Of a stretch of DNA of 64,000 nucleotides, positions 1 through 7,266 are shown one piece after another. Below the pieces are notes generated by a model, which was not told the DNA's origin, did not search any database, and was given only the letters and a program-made list of their open reading frames with translations. Where the stretch lies: positions 45,993 through 109,992 of the forward strand of contig CACIXQ010000001.1 in assembly GCA_902590655.1 (NCBI GenBank). Reading direction: 5' to 3'. The DNA is from an uncultured marine group I thaumarchaeote (GTDB lineage Archaea > Thermoproteota > Nitrososphaeria > Nitrososphaerales > Nitrosopumilaceae). Within the stretch, counting starts at the first letter, position 1, and the number at the start of each line of letters is the position of its first letter. The translations under genes and the position numbers were made by a program.

Positions 1-426
1 GAGATCTTGTAGTGCGAATGATACCAAATCATCAGAAAGACGCTCACCAAAAGAGACCAAGTAATCTAATGAGCGTGCTGATACTTCCTTTAGCAATGTT
101 AATCCTCGTACTAATTCCTGTAGTTCAGAAATATCATCGTCAAGTTTTTCTACCAATTGTTTTTTTATTCCAGAATTTTTTATTGTCTGGTCAGCAAGTT
201 TTCTATGTTTTTTGATTAGTTCATCTAATGCTTTTGCAACATCCTTCTTCTTTTTCTGTTCAATCATTCGAGAGATTAGGATTAGAGAGTCAGTAACACC
301 ATCAACCGCTGAGCATACTACAACAATCTCATTTCCCTTTGAGAAGGATGCAACCGTTTTTGCAACGTTTGTAATGTCCTTGGGAGATGCGAGTGATGTT
401 CCGCCAAATTTTAACACTAGTTTCAA
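1..426 (-). CDS. Aspartate kinase, N-terminal part (runs off left edge)
   Basis: Catalyses ATP-dependent phosphorylation of aspartate, the first step towards lysine, threonine and methionine. The visible 142 residues begin MKLVLKFGGTSL, the family's KFGGT substrate/nucleotide-binding motif, followed by the VVVCSAVDGVTD strand-turn and a helical region with the SFGERLS motif, all characteristic of aspartokinases. The start is a TTG whose complement lies at 424-426; no ATG fits the conserved N-terminus. The C-terminal ACT region is outside the window. It lies 34 nt behind the PCNA stop on the same strand, so it probably belongs to the rpo11-tfs-pcn transcription unit. Confidence 0.9.
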   Translation of the reverse strand, partial: MKLVLKFGGTSLASPKDITNVAKTVASFSKGNEIVVVCSAVDGVTDSLILISRMIEQKKKKDVAKALDELIKKHRKLADQTIKNSGIKKQLVEKLDDDISELQELVRGLTLLKEVSARSLDYLVSFGERLSDDLVSFALQDL

Positions 427-460
427 AGTAGTATACCTGCCTTCTTAATCAATAAATTCG

Positions 461-1216
461 TTAACTTTCAACGCGTGGCGCTAAATAGAAGTGAATTCTG
501 CCAATATTGGTAACTTTGAATTCAATTCGTAATGGTTTTTCGCTAGAAAATTCACAAATTATCGAATCAGCAGTTCCTCCTACAGCCTTTACTATTGGAT
601 CTAGATATTCTAGGCTGTATGTCCCAGAGCTTTCCTGACTTACAGAGATGTCCTCTACGTCTTCCATATCTTTTTCAAGATTTATGGTTGCTTCCCCAGC
701 ATCCCCCTTTCCAGAGAATTCCACATTTTTTTGTGTTGTTTTGATCGACAGATAGTCAGACACAACGTCGATATCTCCTAAAATTTTGTCAAGTCGGGAT
801 GAGGATAAAGTAATTTTTGAGTCATAAGAAATTTTTGGTAATGGCGTATCAGAAGCTGAACTCTCAATTAATCTCATTTTGTATTTCTTGTTTTTCCCTA
901 TAGATACATGTAGCATGCTATCATCAGATATGTTGATTTCAACACCGTCACTTTTTTCAGCACGTTTGATCAGTTTAGAAAATTCATCAATACGAACACC
1001 AAATTTTATGTCCCCATCACAACTGTATTTTTCAAATGCAGAGTTAGGCCAAGAAATATCTATTAATGCAACGTGTGATGGATCCATTCCTCTAAATGAT
1101 ACACCTTCAACCGTTGCTTCAAAAGTTGCTTCTTCAACCAGAGTTGATATCGCAGAGATTATAGCCTTCCATTCTTCCGAAGTATTTGTTTTAGCTGAAA
1201 ATTCCATTTTAATCAA
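461..1216 (-). CDS. pcn: PCNA, DNA polymerase sliding clamp
   Basis: Ring-forming processivity factor that tethers replicative polymerase, ligase and FEN1 to DNA. The 251-residue protein has the two-domain clamp length and typical segments: TVEGVSFRGMDPSHVALID near residues 35-53, the interdomain stretch around 120-130, and the C-terminal FYLAPRVES, which resembles the usual C-terminal APRVE strand. The start could be Met1 or Met4 (1207); the family N-terminus (MxFxAK) favours Met4. It sits 24 nt behind tfs. Coupling with TFS and Rpo11 is a known archaeal arrangement. Confidence 0.97.
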   Translation of the reverse strand: MIKMEFSAKTNTSEEWKAIISAISTLVEEATFEATVEGVSFRGMDPSHVALIDISWPNSAFEKYSCDGDIKFGVRIDEFSKLIKRAEKSDGVEINISDDSMLHVSIGKNKKYKMRLIESSASDTPLPKISYDSKITLSSSRLDKILGDIDVVSDYLSIKTTQKNVEFSGKGDAGEATINLEKDMEDVEDISVSQESSGTYSLEYLDPIVKAVGGTADSIICEFSSEKPLRIEFKVTNIGRIHFYLAPRVES

Positions 1217-1240
1217 ATATCATACTGTCAATGTTAAAAG

Positions 1241-1564
1241 TTATGTGTAATCTCTCCAAGTGTGGTTACATTTCGTGCATCTGTAAAATTTAGTTTCAGG
1301 TTCATCGGCACTGCGCGTCTGAAATGTCCACGAAACTCCTTCCTTGTTATGACACTTCTCACAGTCAATCGGTACAGTTGATTCTAGTCCTTTTGCCTTA
1401 CTCAGGTCAGATTCATCCATAACTAGAAACTCAGAATTAACTTCTTCTGATTTTTTTGTATCTTCCTTGATCTTGCCTTCCTTAACAAATTGACATTTTG
1501 GACAAACTAGTGACCCATCACTATTTTTTTTTAATCGTGATTCACATTTGGGACAAAAATCCAT
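1241..1564 (-). CDS. tfs: Transcription factor S (TFIIS-like RNA cleavage factor)
   Basis: Stimulates transcript cleavage by backtracked archaeal RNA polymerase. The 107 residues hold an N-terminal zinc ribbon (CPKC at 5-8 and CPKC at 21-24) and a C-terminal ribbon (CEKC, then CTKC), with the acidic RSADEP loop in between. That loop carries the conserved D-E pair that enters the polymerase active site. The gene abuts rpo11 with no gap (1564/1565), so the two are probably translationally coupled. Confidence 0.96.
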   Translation of the reverse strand: MDFCPKCESRLKKNSDGSLVCPKCQFVKEGKIKEDTKKSEEVNSEFLVMDESDLSKAKGLESTVPIDCEKCHNKEGVSWTFQTRSADEPETKFYRCTKCNHTWRDYT

Positions 1565-1840
1565 TCACTTTACCTTTATCTTAGAAGCCAACAGTTTTTT
1601 TAATTCAGCTGCTCCTTTGATTGCGGTGTTTGTGGCACTTTCAATGTCTTTAAGTGGGGTGCTTGAAACTACTCGCATCCATAATTCGTCAGTCAGTGGG
1701 TGTCTAGTTATTACACCAGCAAATTCAGTACTAGAATTTTTTAGCAGTTCATCCTGTATGATATACAAAATGCCAATATCTCCGCCCAATATTGATAAAT
1801 TAGCTTCTTTTTTGCTTAATTCTCTTAGTTGAACTTCCAT
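1565..1840 (-). CDS. rpo11: RNA polymerase subunit Rpo11 (RpoL)
   Basis: Small assembly-platform subunit that pairs with Rpo3. The 91-residue product starting at the ATG at 1838-1840 matches the family length and carries its features: a short beta strand, HPLTDELWMRV around residues 47-57 (family HPLTxxxxxR-type motif), then the long C-terminal dimerisation helix. The reading frame stays open further upstream to 2008, but that extension overlaps the divergent gene and has no family counterpart, so 1840 is chosen. A TATA-like element 24-29 nt upstream (1862-1872) supports leaderless transcription from this ATG. Confidence 0.93.
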   Translation of the reverse strand: MEVQLRELSKKEANLSILGGDIGILYIIQDELLKNSSTEFAGVITRHPLTDELWMRVVSSTPLKDIESATNTAIKGAAELKKLLASKIKVK

Positions 1841-1861
1841 CCAAGCGAAAAACAACTTATT

Positions 1862-1875
1862 GTGGATATAAATCA
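1862..1875. promoter_or_regulatory. Shared TATA element of divergent genes
   Basis: The sequence GTGGATATAAATC lies about 26 nt upstream of the Rpo11 ATG (minus) and about 23 nt upstream of the TTG of the plus-strand gene at 1890. Each spacing suits leaderless archaeal transcription. Read in both directions the element is TATA-like (ATATAAAT / ATTTATAT), so one short region may serve both genes. Confidence 0.55.
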
Positions 1876-1889
1876 TTATAAGTACAGAA

Positions 1890-2423
1890 TTGGCTAGCGA
1901 GATTTCAAACCTGAATTTGGTTAAGGACAAAGATGTGTATGCATCTGATGACAGCATAACAATAAATGTCAAATTCTCACTAAGTGGGGATGTTCGCAAT
2001 TCATTCAATGAAAAAAATTGGACTGATGCTTACGAGAAGAATGATAACCAATTCAAGCTAAAATATGGAATAAAACTCGTTTCCAGTGGACTGAGAAAAC
2101 ATGATGTCGTAAAGCCAATTGACACCTATAGAAAGGCATCAATCTTCTGGACTAGAAATCCCAAGCTTGTAAATCCCATGAAAGAAAAAAGAATCTGGGT
2201 TCAGGTGGCAAAAAACTTTGAACCTATCATAAAATTAACCGAAGAGGATGTTCAAAAAGAACTGTTTGATTTTGACGAGCCAGTTATTTTGAATGCGTCA
2301 GATCTTGGACAGGGCAAACACAAAGTCAGTGCGGAGGTTTTTGCCTCATGGAACAAGCATGCATACGTTGACAAAAATGAGGAAAAAACACATTCGGATG
2401 AAATTGAAATTGAAATCAATTAG
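1890..2423 (+). CDS. Conserved archaeal protein of unknown function
   Basis: 177 residues, acidic, no signal peptide or membrane segment. I do not recognise a catalytic motif. Alternating hydrophobic stretches (SITINVKFSL, IWVQVAKN, GKHKVSAEVFASW) suggest a beta-sandwich, with an Asp/Glu/Lys-rich tail. The start is TTG at 1890, giving MASEISN; a TATA element 23 nt upstream supports it. The gene is divergent from the rpo11 operon. Function cannot be assigned from the sequence. Confidence 0.75.
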   Translation: MASEISNLNLVKDKDVYASDDSITINVKFSLSGDVRNSFNEKNWTDAYEKNDNQFKLKYGIKLVSSGLRKHDVVKPIDTYRKASIFWTRNPKLVNPMKEKRIWVQVAKNFEPIIKLTEEDVQKELFDFDEPVILNASDLGQGKHKVSAEVFASWNKHAYVDKNEEKTHSDEIEIEIN

Positions 2424-2452
2424 GATATAAGTACGGAATTTCAAAACTTATC

Positions 2453-2605
2453 ATGGCAAAGTACGATGGTTTGTTGGGACAACCACTGTTAGAAGTGGAA
2501 GAACCAGATAAAGAGGGTGGCGTTACACTAATTTTCAAAGATAATAGATTTTTATTCATTAAAGTGGAAGATGGTAAACTGTCTACTATATCAATACCAG
2601 AGTGA
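2453..2605 (+). CDS. 50-residue protein, first copy of a tandem pair
   Basis: A 50-residue ORF (start MAKYDG, end SIPE). It aligns without gaps along most of its length to the next gene: both share a (V/D)EE/VQ-PDK-GG-TL-FK-(D/N)-F core and a KV-DGK-ST/VT-S-PE ending. The predicted fold is a small beta-meander. GATATAA about 26 nt before the ATG indicates leaderless transcription. The second copy starts 4 nt after this stop, so the two are co-transcribed. No known function. Confidence 0.75.
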   Translation: MAKYDGLLGQPLLEVEEPDKEGGVTLIFKDNRFLFIKVEDGKLSTISIPE

Positions 2606-2609
2606 TTGT

Positions 2610-2762
2610 ATGGTAAAGTTTGATGGAATAAGAATGGCTGATCTTGTTGAAGTACAGGATCCAGATAAAGATGGAGGAATCACTCTCGTCTTTAAAGAAG
2701 ATAAATTTCTTCACGTAAAAGTAGTCGATGGTAAGATTGTTACCGAATCAGTTCCTGAATAA
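2610..2762 (+). CDS. 50-residue protein, second copy of a tandem pair
   Basis: A 50-residue paralog of the preceding gene, beginning MVKFDGIRMADLVEVQDPDK. The frame is open further upstream, but the ATG at 2610 gives a product of identical length and aligned ends, so it is preferred. The protein is acidic and soluble with no membrane segment or metal motif. Equal length, adjacency and gapless alignment point to local gene duplication followed by divergence. Confidence 0.8.
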   Translation: MVKFDGIRMADLVEVQDPDKDGGITLVFKEDKFLHVKVVDGKIVTESVPE

Positions 2763-2765
2763 ACC

Positions 2766-3296
2766 TTAAAGAGATTTTGCGAACTGGAAAATTATTTCCT
2801 CTTGTGGAAATGATTGGATAGAGCCTGGTCTTTCGTCACGTACTTTTTGTATTGCGTCGTCAGCAGACATTTTTTTGTATTTTATAAGATAACATGCTAG
2901 GATTGTTCCTGTTCTTCCTAGGCCAGCAAGACAATGAACCATAACTGGTTCGTCATTAACTATTCTATCATGAATGAAATCAACCGTCTTAACTAAATCA
3001 TCGAATTCTGGCACGCCCATATCATTTGAATGTACATGAAAATAATTCACGTTATTTGTATAATCAGTGTCAAGCGGTTCCTCCCTAATAGTAACAATAG
3101 ATTTTACACCTTGGTCGATTGCCCATTGTACCTCATCAGTTGAAGTTGGAATTGCACTTCCAGCAAGTTTACCTTCAATAATCCAAGAAAAATTATCAGG
3201 TTTTTTCCAGATTTTCCCATGAAGTTTACGTTTAACATCTCCAATCTTTGTCATATCAAAAAATAACGAATTTGTAATATAAGATTGGTTAGTCAA
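2766..3296 (-). CDS. Dual-specificity / tyrosine protein phosphatase
   Basis: Removes phosphate from Tyr or Ser/Thr via a cysteinyl-phosphate intermediate. The signature HCLAGLGRTGT contains the P-loop C122 and R128. The likely general acid is D92 in NDMGVPE, with the helix after it typical of DSPs. The frame starts at a TTG (3296); an ATG at 3254 (Met15, MTKIGD) gives a 162-residue protein and is an equally likely start. It is convergent with the 50-residue pair, only 3 nt apart. Substrates are unknown. Confidence 0.9.
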   Translation of the reverse strand: MTNQSYITNSLFFDMTKIGDVKRKLHGKIWKKPDNFSWIIEGKLAGSAIPTSTDEVQWAIDQGVKSIVTIREEPLDTDYTNNVNYFHVHSNDMGVPEFDDLVKTVDFIHDRIVNDEPVMVHCLAGLGRTGTILACYLIKYKKMSADDAIQKVRDERPGSIQSFPQEEIIFQFAKSL

Positions 3297-3324
3297 ATAA
3301 TAAAAAGAAGTTAAAGGGGTGGAT

Positions 3325-3624
3325 TTAGTCGATTAGTTCAGTCCAGCCTTTTACGAAAACTGAGTTCTTGTAAAGTGGTACTGGTTGACCTACTGTAAAG
3401 TCCATTGGTCTCATCCAAAAGATTGCCTTTGTTGGGCATACACCGATGCATGCACCGTCAGAGATACATCTCTCTGGATAAAATACAAATGCTTTACCCC
3501 GTTTCCAGCCTTCTACTGGTTTTACTCTTAAAACATCAGGTCCCAAAGTTGTACAGATTTCTACACAAAGTGCACATCCGATACACATCTGCTCACTGAT
3601 GTCTGGTAGTATTGCTACTGGCAT
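3325..3624 (-). CDS. Seven-cysteine dicluster ferredoxin
   Basis: Small electron carrier, 99 residues from the ATG at 3622-3624; an in-frame codon 15 nt upstream is less likely. The first cluster motif is CIGCALCVEIC (C14, C17, C20, C24). The second is CISDGACIGVCP (C53, D56, C59, C63), where the middle cysteine is replaced by Asp. CxxDxxC occurs in Pyrococcus-type ferredoxins, in which Asp can ligate iron or the site holds [3Fe-4S]. The C-terminal 35 residues extend past the usual ferredoxin core. The partner is not evident. Confidence 0.9.
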   Translation of the reverse strand: MPVAILPDISEQMCIGCALCVEICTTLGPDVLRVKPVEGWKRGKAFVFYPERCISDGACIGVCPTKAIFWMRPMDFTVGQPVPLYKNSVFVKGWTELID

Positions 3625-3718
3625 TGTAATTAAACACAAGATTCAAGCTTAATATAATTTCCTCTAAATCTATAACGCTGTTTGATTTGTTTTTGATCGC
3701 TAGTATCTGATTCTAAGT

Positions 3719-4300
3719 TTATAGAATGAGATCTGAGTCTTGTGAGTTGTCAGGATTTAACAGCGTTGCAAACGCATTGTTTTCTTTCCTTGTTAGTTGG
3801 ATCTTTGTGAAATGCTCGTTATCTATCACACTTCGACCAGTATTATACAACACCCATCTGCCCTCCTCATTTAGTTTGGACAAAACACCAACTATTATGG
3901 TGGATTTTGTGTGATTTGCAGCAGAAGAAAGCAGCATTACAAATGAGTTAATTAGTCGTCCAAGATCTTTGTCGCCTTCTAAGATGTTAAAGAACCCATT
4001 TAGTGAATCAATGACTATCAGTGATTTTTCTCGTGAAATCTTTGCAATTATAGATTTCAAATCTTCTCGAAAGCTGCTGTTCTCTGGATGAAGTAAGTTT
4101 AGGTTTTTCATTTCTTGTGTTATTCCAGATTTAACAAAACCAGTATACTGCAAATCAAAATCAATGTAAAATATAGGAACTTTGTAGTTTGAAACCTCCC
4201 TTGTAAAAAAAGATGTTTTTGTGAATGAATCCTCGTAGAAGATCATGTTTGTTGTGTTTTGTTCCAACACGTTTCGAATTGTTGTCTTTTTCTGATCCAT
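3719..4300 (-). CDS. RecA/KaiC-fold protein with degenerate Walker A
   Basis: 193 residues resembling the compact RecA-superfamily ATPases common in archaea (KaiC-like). A clear Walker B strand LIVIDS lies at 94-99, followed by helix and strand (STIIVGVLSKL, 133-143). At the P-loop position, residues 22-30 read YEDSFTKTS, lacking the GxxxxGK pattern, so ATP hydrolysis is doubtful. About 25 nt away on the same strand lies a stand-alone RAM-domain gene, probably co-transcribed. It may act as a non-hydrolysing signalling partner; that is inference. Confidence 0.65.
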   Translation of the reverse strand: MDQKKTTIRNVLEQNTTNMIFYEDSFTKTSFFTREVSNYKVPIFYIDFDLQYTGFVKSGITQEMKNLNLLHPENSSFREDLKSIIAKISREKSLIVIDSLNGFFNILEGDKDLGRLINSFVMLLSSAANHTKSTIIVGVLSKLNEEGRWVLYNTGRSVIDNEHFTKIQLTRKENNAFATLLNPDNSQDSDLIL

Positions 4301-4326
4301 ATCATTGGTTGTTGGTTGGAAATAAC

Positions 4327-4587
4327 CTATGCTTTTTCCTGTTCTTCGATAACCATCATGGTTAATGTTGATTGCACAGAGGTAATTTTTCTAATTTTGT
4401 TTGTGATGGTAGATCTCAAAGAATCAATGTCGTCAGAAGTTAGTTTTAGCACAATGTCATAAACTCCGTACACTCCTTGAATTTCATATTGTGTGTCTTT
4501 TTCCTCCGCTAGTATTTCTTTGAGTTTTGTGATTATTGATTCGTCTGTTCCGAGATCAGAATTAATGAGAATGTACGAGGTTGGCAC
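4327..4587 (-). CDS. Stand-alone Lrp/AsnC RAM-domain protein
   Basis: 86 residues forming a RAM (regulation of amino-acid metabolism) beta-alpha-beta-beta-alpha-beta fold: AYILINSDLG-type first strand, GVYGVYDIVLKL (the GxYD-type core strand) and TSVQSTLTMMVIEE at the end. No helix-turn-helix is present, so it is an effector-binding/oligomerisation domain rather than a DNA binder. Such SMLRPs associate with full-length Lrp proteins or sense amino acids. It precedes the RecA-like gene on the minus strand. Confidence 0.85.
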   Translation of the reverse strand: MPTSYILINSDLGTDESIITKLKEILAEEKDTQYEIQGVYGVYDIVLKLTSDDIDSLRSTITNKIRKITSVQSTLTMMVIEEQEKA

Positions 4588-4634
4588 ACTTGAAATTAGT
4601 AAAATAATATTTAAGAGATCGTTGGTTCTTTGTT

Positions 4635-5282
4635 ATGAAAATTATAGATCTGACCCTGACGGTTTCGGATAAAATTCCTACATTCCCAGGCTCACCACAA
4701 CCAAACTTCATTCCATGGGAAAACATCAAAGAAGATGGCTACAATCTGGAAGTTCTGTTTTTGAGTTCACACACTGGAACCCATATGGATGCGCCTCATC
4801 ATTTTCTAGAAAAAGGCGCGAAAATTCATGAAATTAGCCTCAAAAAACTGGTATCAGAAGCAGCCTTGATACAATGTAGAAAAAATGGCGGCCAATCCAT
4901 CACAAAAACAGACATCCAAAAGTTTGAAAAAAATCATGGAGAAATTGAGAATTTTTCTTCCGTTATTTTCTATACGGGCTGGCAGAAAAATTTACAAAAA
5001 AAATACTACTTTACTAAGAATCCTGGATTGTCGGTTTCAGCTGCGAAATATCTTGCATCAAAAAAGATCAGTTTGGTGGGCATTGATTCCCCAAGTATTG
5101 ATCTAGGCAAAGATCCCAAGTTTTCTGTCCATCAAGTCTTTGCAAAAAAAGGAATTTTAATTGTTGAGAATTTAGCAAGTCTAGACGAGATAAAATCACC
5201 AACATTTCACCTTGTAGTTTTGCCACTAAAATTGAAGAACGCAACGGGTTCGCCGGTTAGGGCGATTGCGTTTGTAGAATAA
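4635..5282 (+). CDS. Metal-dependent cyclase/hydrolase, kynurenine formamidase family
   Basis: 215 residues of the cyclase (KynB-like arylformamidase) family. The hallmark metal-binding motif HTGTHMDAPHHF begins at H46; H46, H50, D52 and H56 are the expected ligands. A later GIDSPSIDLG region and LVVLPLKLKNATGSPVRAIA (C-terminal) match the family. The substrate is uncertain because the family also includes isatin hydrolases and polyketide cyclases, and no tryptophan-catabolism genes are nearby. It starts at ATG with an AT-rich leader (ATATTTAAG) upstream. Confidence 0.88.
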   Translation: MKIIDLTLTVSDKIPTFPGSPQPNFIPWENIKEDGYNLEVLFLSSHTGTHMDAPHHFLEKGAKIHEISLKKLVSEAALIQCRKNGGQSITKTDIQKFEKNHGEIENFSSVIFYTGWQKNLQKKYYFTKNPGLSVSAAKYLASKKISLVGIDSPSIDLGKDPKFSVHQVFAKKGILIVENLASLDEIKSPTFHLVVLPLKLKNATGSPVRAIAFVE

Positions 5283-5294
5283 AAACAGAACTAG

Positions 5295-5402
5295 TTATCT
5301 GTTGAACATAATATAAGCCAAAAATAGGATAGTCATTATGCCTATTCCAACACCCCAGCCTATGTTTTTTTTGTTATAGCTAAGCCAATCCCTTGTATCC
5401 AT
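5295..5402 (-). CDS. 35-residue single-pass membrane microprotein
   Basis: An ORF on the minus strand from ATG (5400-5402) to TAA (5295-5297). The product has a short polar N-terminus (MDTRDWLSYNKKN) and one hydrophobic helix, about residues 14-33, ending FNR. It fills an otherwise empty 185-nt gap between the cyclase and Hsp20 genes. The positive charge just before the helix and the clean hydrophobic run argue for a real membrane peptide. No homology is claimed. Confidence 0.5.
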   Translation of the reverse strand: MDTRDWLSYNKKNIGWGVGIGIMTILFLAYIMFNR

Positions 5403-5467
5403 GATGTATTATAAAATCAAAAATTAGGATTAAAGCGTTATTACGTTTTTAAAAATAAAAAAAGAGT

Positions 5468-5968
5468 TTAGAGTACGTCTATAGATTTGCCCTTTGATTT
5501 CTCGTCTTCTAGCTTGAACACTAGTTCAAGTATTCCGTTCTTGTAAGTTGCTTTTGGAGATTCTGCATCAACTTTGTGCTTGATTGGCACCTTTACATGG
5601 TAATTTTTCTCACCACGTTCTGCGTCAATGTGAATTACTTTGTCATCTCCCACAACTACGCTGACGTCCTTCTTCTCGACACCCGGCATTTCTGCAACAA
5701 TCTTCAGTGTCTTCTCTTTCTCGTCAACTAGAGTGTCAATCAATGGTTCTCTCTTGTTTTCAGTTGGAAGTGTGTCTGGCTGGACATTTCCGTACTCTTG
5801 TACTACAGGCTTACCGTCAGGACCAGTTGTCATGGTATAGCCATAAAATACTGGACCCGAAATGTTTCCTGCATTCTTTAGCATCTCAAAGACATTATCT
5901 AGGTCCATGAAGGAACCTGACATCTGCTTAAAGATCCTGTCGAACTCATCATCGTGGAACATTGTCAT
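5468..5968 (-). CDS. Small heat-shock protein (Hsp20 family)
   Basis: ATP-independent holdase chaperone, 166 residues. An N-terminal Gly/Met/Asp-rich region is followed by an alpha-crystallin domain of about residues 75-160, with VAEMPGVEKKDVSVVVGDD and the ATYKNGILELVFK strand that ends the domain (family A-xxxGxL motif). It lies divergent from the gene at 6084. The upstream sequence contains TATATATAATGTCAT (minus strand), a strong TATA region. A second Hsp20 is at 58904. Confidence 0.94.
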   Translation of the reverse strand: MTMFHDDEFDRIFKQMSGSFMDLDNVFEMLKNAGNISGPVFYGYTMTTGPDGKPVVQEYGNVQPDTLPTENKREPLIDTLVDEKEKTLKIVAEMPGVEKKDVSVVVGDDKVIHIDAERGEKNYHVKVPIKHKVDAESPKATYKNGILELVFKLEDEKSKGKSIDVL

Positions 5969-6083
5969 ATTTCACCTAAGTATGTAATATCTATGACATT
6001 ATATATAGTTTATTTCTTATTAATTAGTAATATTACACTTATTCTACTATTATTACATAATATTAATATACCTGACATAATAT

Positions 6084-6767
6084 ATGGTTTTTATGAGAAC
6101 TGTGGGTCTATCTGTTCCTGATGTTGTTCGTGAGATAATTACCAGAAACAGATCAATCCATGACTGTATGGCTATGGATGTCATTAACTATACGGCCCTG
6201 GCTGTCAAAATCCAACCAGAGGTTGAAAGGCAGATTGGCAATTCAATCCAACTGAATACCATTGTTGTCGCGATTAAGCGATATGCAGACGCATTTGAGA
6301 AAAACGAGGAGGTTGTAGACGAGCCAGTTTTGAAAGATGCAAGGCTTTCGATGACAGACAGAATCATGGGAATGCAATGGACATTGAAAGATCTTCTTGA
6401 TCAGGATATGGCCAGGATGTTGGGAGAAGCTGAGAAGGCGCTTTCCAATTCAGAGTTTTTCAGGCTAGGTGATTCCTTCAGAATTTTAGCTGACGACTCT
6501 GATGTTACCAGAAGAATATTCCAAAACTTTCCAAAAGAAAACGTCTACAGTTCCGGACTAGCAAAAATTAGAATTCAAGTGCCAGAGCAAAATAGAGCAG
6601 ATGTCGTTTCTTATGTAACAGAAATTTTGCATAGAAACGGCATAGACCTGGTTGACGCGTTATTTAGCCGAGATGGTATTGTATTGATATTGAAAGAAGA
6701 TCAAGCTCCGATAGCTTATGAAAAACTTAGAACCGAGATTCCGAGGGCAAGAGAAAATGGTGTGTAG
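6084..6767 (+). CDS. Conserved thaumarchaeal protein, possible C-terminal ACT-like domain
   Basis: 227 residues. The N-terminal ~75 residues look helical and HTH-like (VPDVVREIITRNRSIHDCMAM); the C-terminal ~70 form a beta-alpha-beta pattern (AKIRIQVPEQNRADVVSYV, then GIVLILKEDQAPIAYEKL) resembling an ACT/RAM fold. This suggests a ligand-responsive regulator, but it is inference. The start may be 6084 or the ATG at 6093, which lies about 26 nt after a TTAATATA box. It overlaps the next gene by 11 nt. Confidence 0.65.
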   Translation: MVFMRTVGLSVPDVVREIITRNRSIHDCMAMDVINYTALAVKIQPEVERQIGNSIQLNTIVVAIKRYADAFEKNEEVVDEPVLKDARLSMTDRIMGMQWTLKDLLDQDMARMLGEAEKALSNSEFFRLGDSFRILADDSDVTRRIFQNFPKENVYSSGLAKIRIQVPEQNRADVVSYVTEILHRNGIDLVDALFSRDGIVLILKEDQAPIAYEKLRTEIPRARENGV

Positions 6768-6981
6768 AAACATCTGTGAAGAGTACAGGGCAAAGAAGCC
6801 AGTCGGTGGCATGAGATATTTAGATGGTCAGAAACGTTGCCAGAACTGTGACCTTTTCATTCACTGGGAGGGTGTCAGGTGTCCATGCTGCGCAACAAAG
6901 TTACGAGCTGGTCCAAGGCGAAAAGGCCTCAAACAACTCATGGTTGACTCCCTACAGGAAGCCATCCCAAAAACTGTCTAA
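6757..6981 (+). CDS. Four-CxxC zinc-binding small protein
   Basis: 74 residues from the ATG at 6757, inside the end of the preceding gene (overlap 11 nt, translational coupling likely). Cysteines occur as CRNIC near the start, CQNC and CPCC, a rubredoxin-like zinc-ribbon arrangement, followed by a basic segment (RAGPRRKGLK). Family members in thaumarchaea are numerous and mostly uncharacterised. A nucleic-acid or protein-interaction role is possible but not shown. Confidence 0.75.
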   Translation: MVCRNICEEYRAKKPVGGMRYLDGQKRCQNCDLFIHWEGVRCPCCATKLRAGPRRKGLKQLMVDSLQEAIPKTV

Positions 6982-7005
6982 AACTAGTGTTTTTGGACAA
7001 AAAAG

Positions 7006-7041
7006 TGTCTAAAAAGCAGTAAAATTAGCTGTTTTATGTAC
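7006..7041. repeat. Left copy of a degenerate 36-bp direct repeat
   Basis: This copy and the one at 11033-11067 share 30 of 36 aligned positions, including AGCTGTTTT and the TGTAC end. They flank the secreted cupredoxin / GWW-repeat block (7267-10911). Composition is AT-rich, so chance similarity is not excluded. Confidence 0.4.
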
Positions 7042-7090
7042 TAGTTCGCTTTTCTTACTTTTCTTAAATACAAATTTTGTATGATAAGTT

Positions 7091-7204
7091 ATGGCTAACA
7101 CACCTCACTATAACAGACACCAAGAATATTTGCGGGAACACCAAAGTTTCCTAGCTCGCCTAGAGGCATCTCGTCTCAGAATTCAGCGACAAAGATCACA
7201 ATAA
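7091..7204 (+). CDS. 37-residue basic peptide
   Basis: An ORF starting MANTPHYNRHQEYL and ending RIQRQRSQ, rich in Arg, Gln and His, with a predicted amphipathic helix. A TTAAATA box at 7064-7070 lies 24 nt before the ATG, the leaderless spacing seen elsewhere in the window. It overlaps the convergent 27-residue ORF at 7176-7259 by 29 nt, so one of the two may not be translated. Function is unknown. Confidence 0.45.
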   Translation: MANTPHYNRHQEYLREHQSFLARLEASRLRIQRQRSQ

Positions 7205-7259
7205 TAGAAACAATAGCAATTACAATCGGAACGACATAATATTTGCGAATTGGATTCAT
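7176..7259 (-). CDS. 27-residue putative membrane peptide
   Basis: The ATG lies 7 nt after the stop of the cupredoxin gene on the same strand. The product has a positively charged N-terminus (MNPIRKYY) and then an unbroken hydrophobic helix of Val/Ile/Ala, the pattern of a minimal single-pass membrane peptide. Close spacing suggests co-transcription and coupling to the upstream copper protein. It is very short, so confidence is limited. Confidence 0.35.
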   Translation of the reverse strand: MNPIRKYYVVPIVIAIVSIIVIFVAEF

Positions 7260-7266
7260 TTCACTT

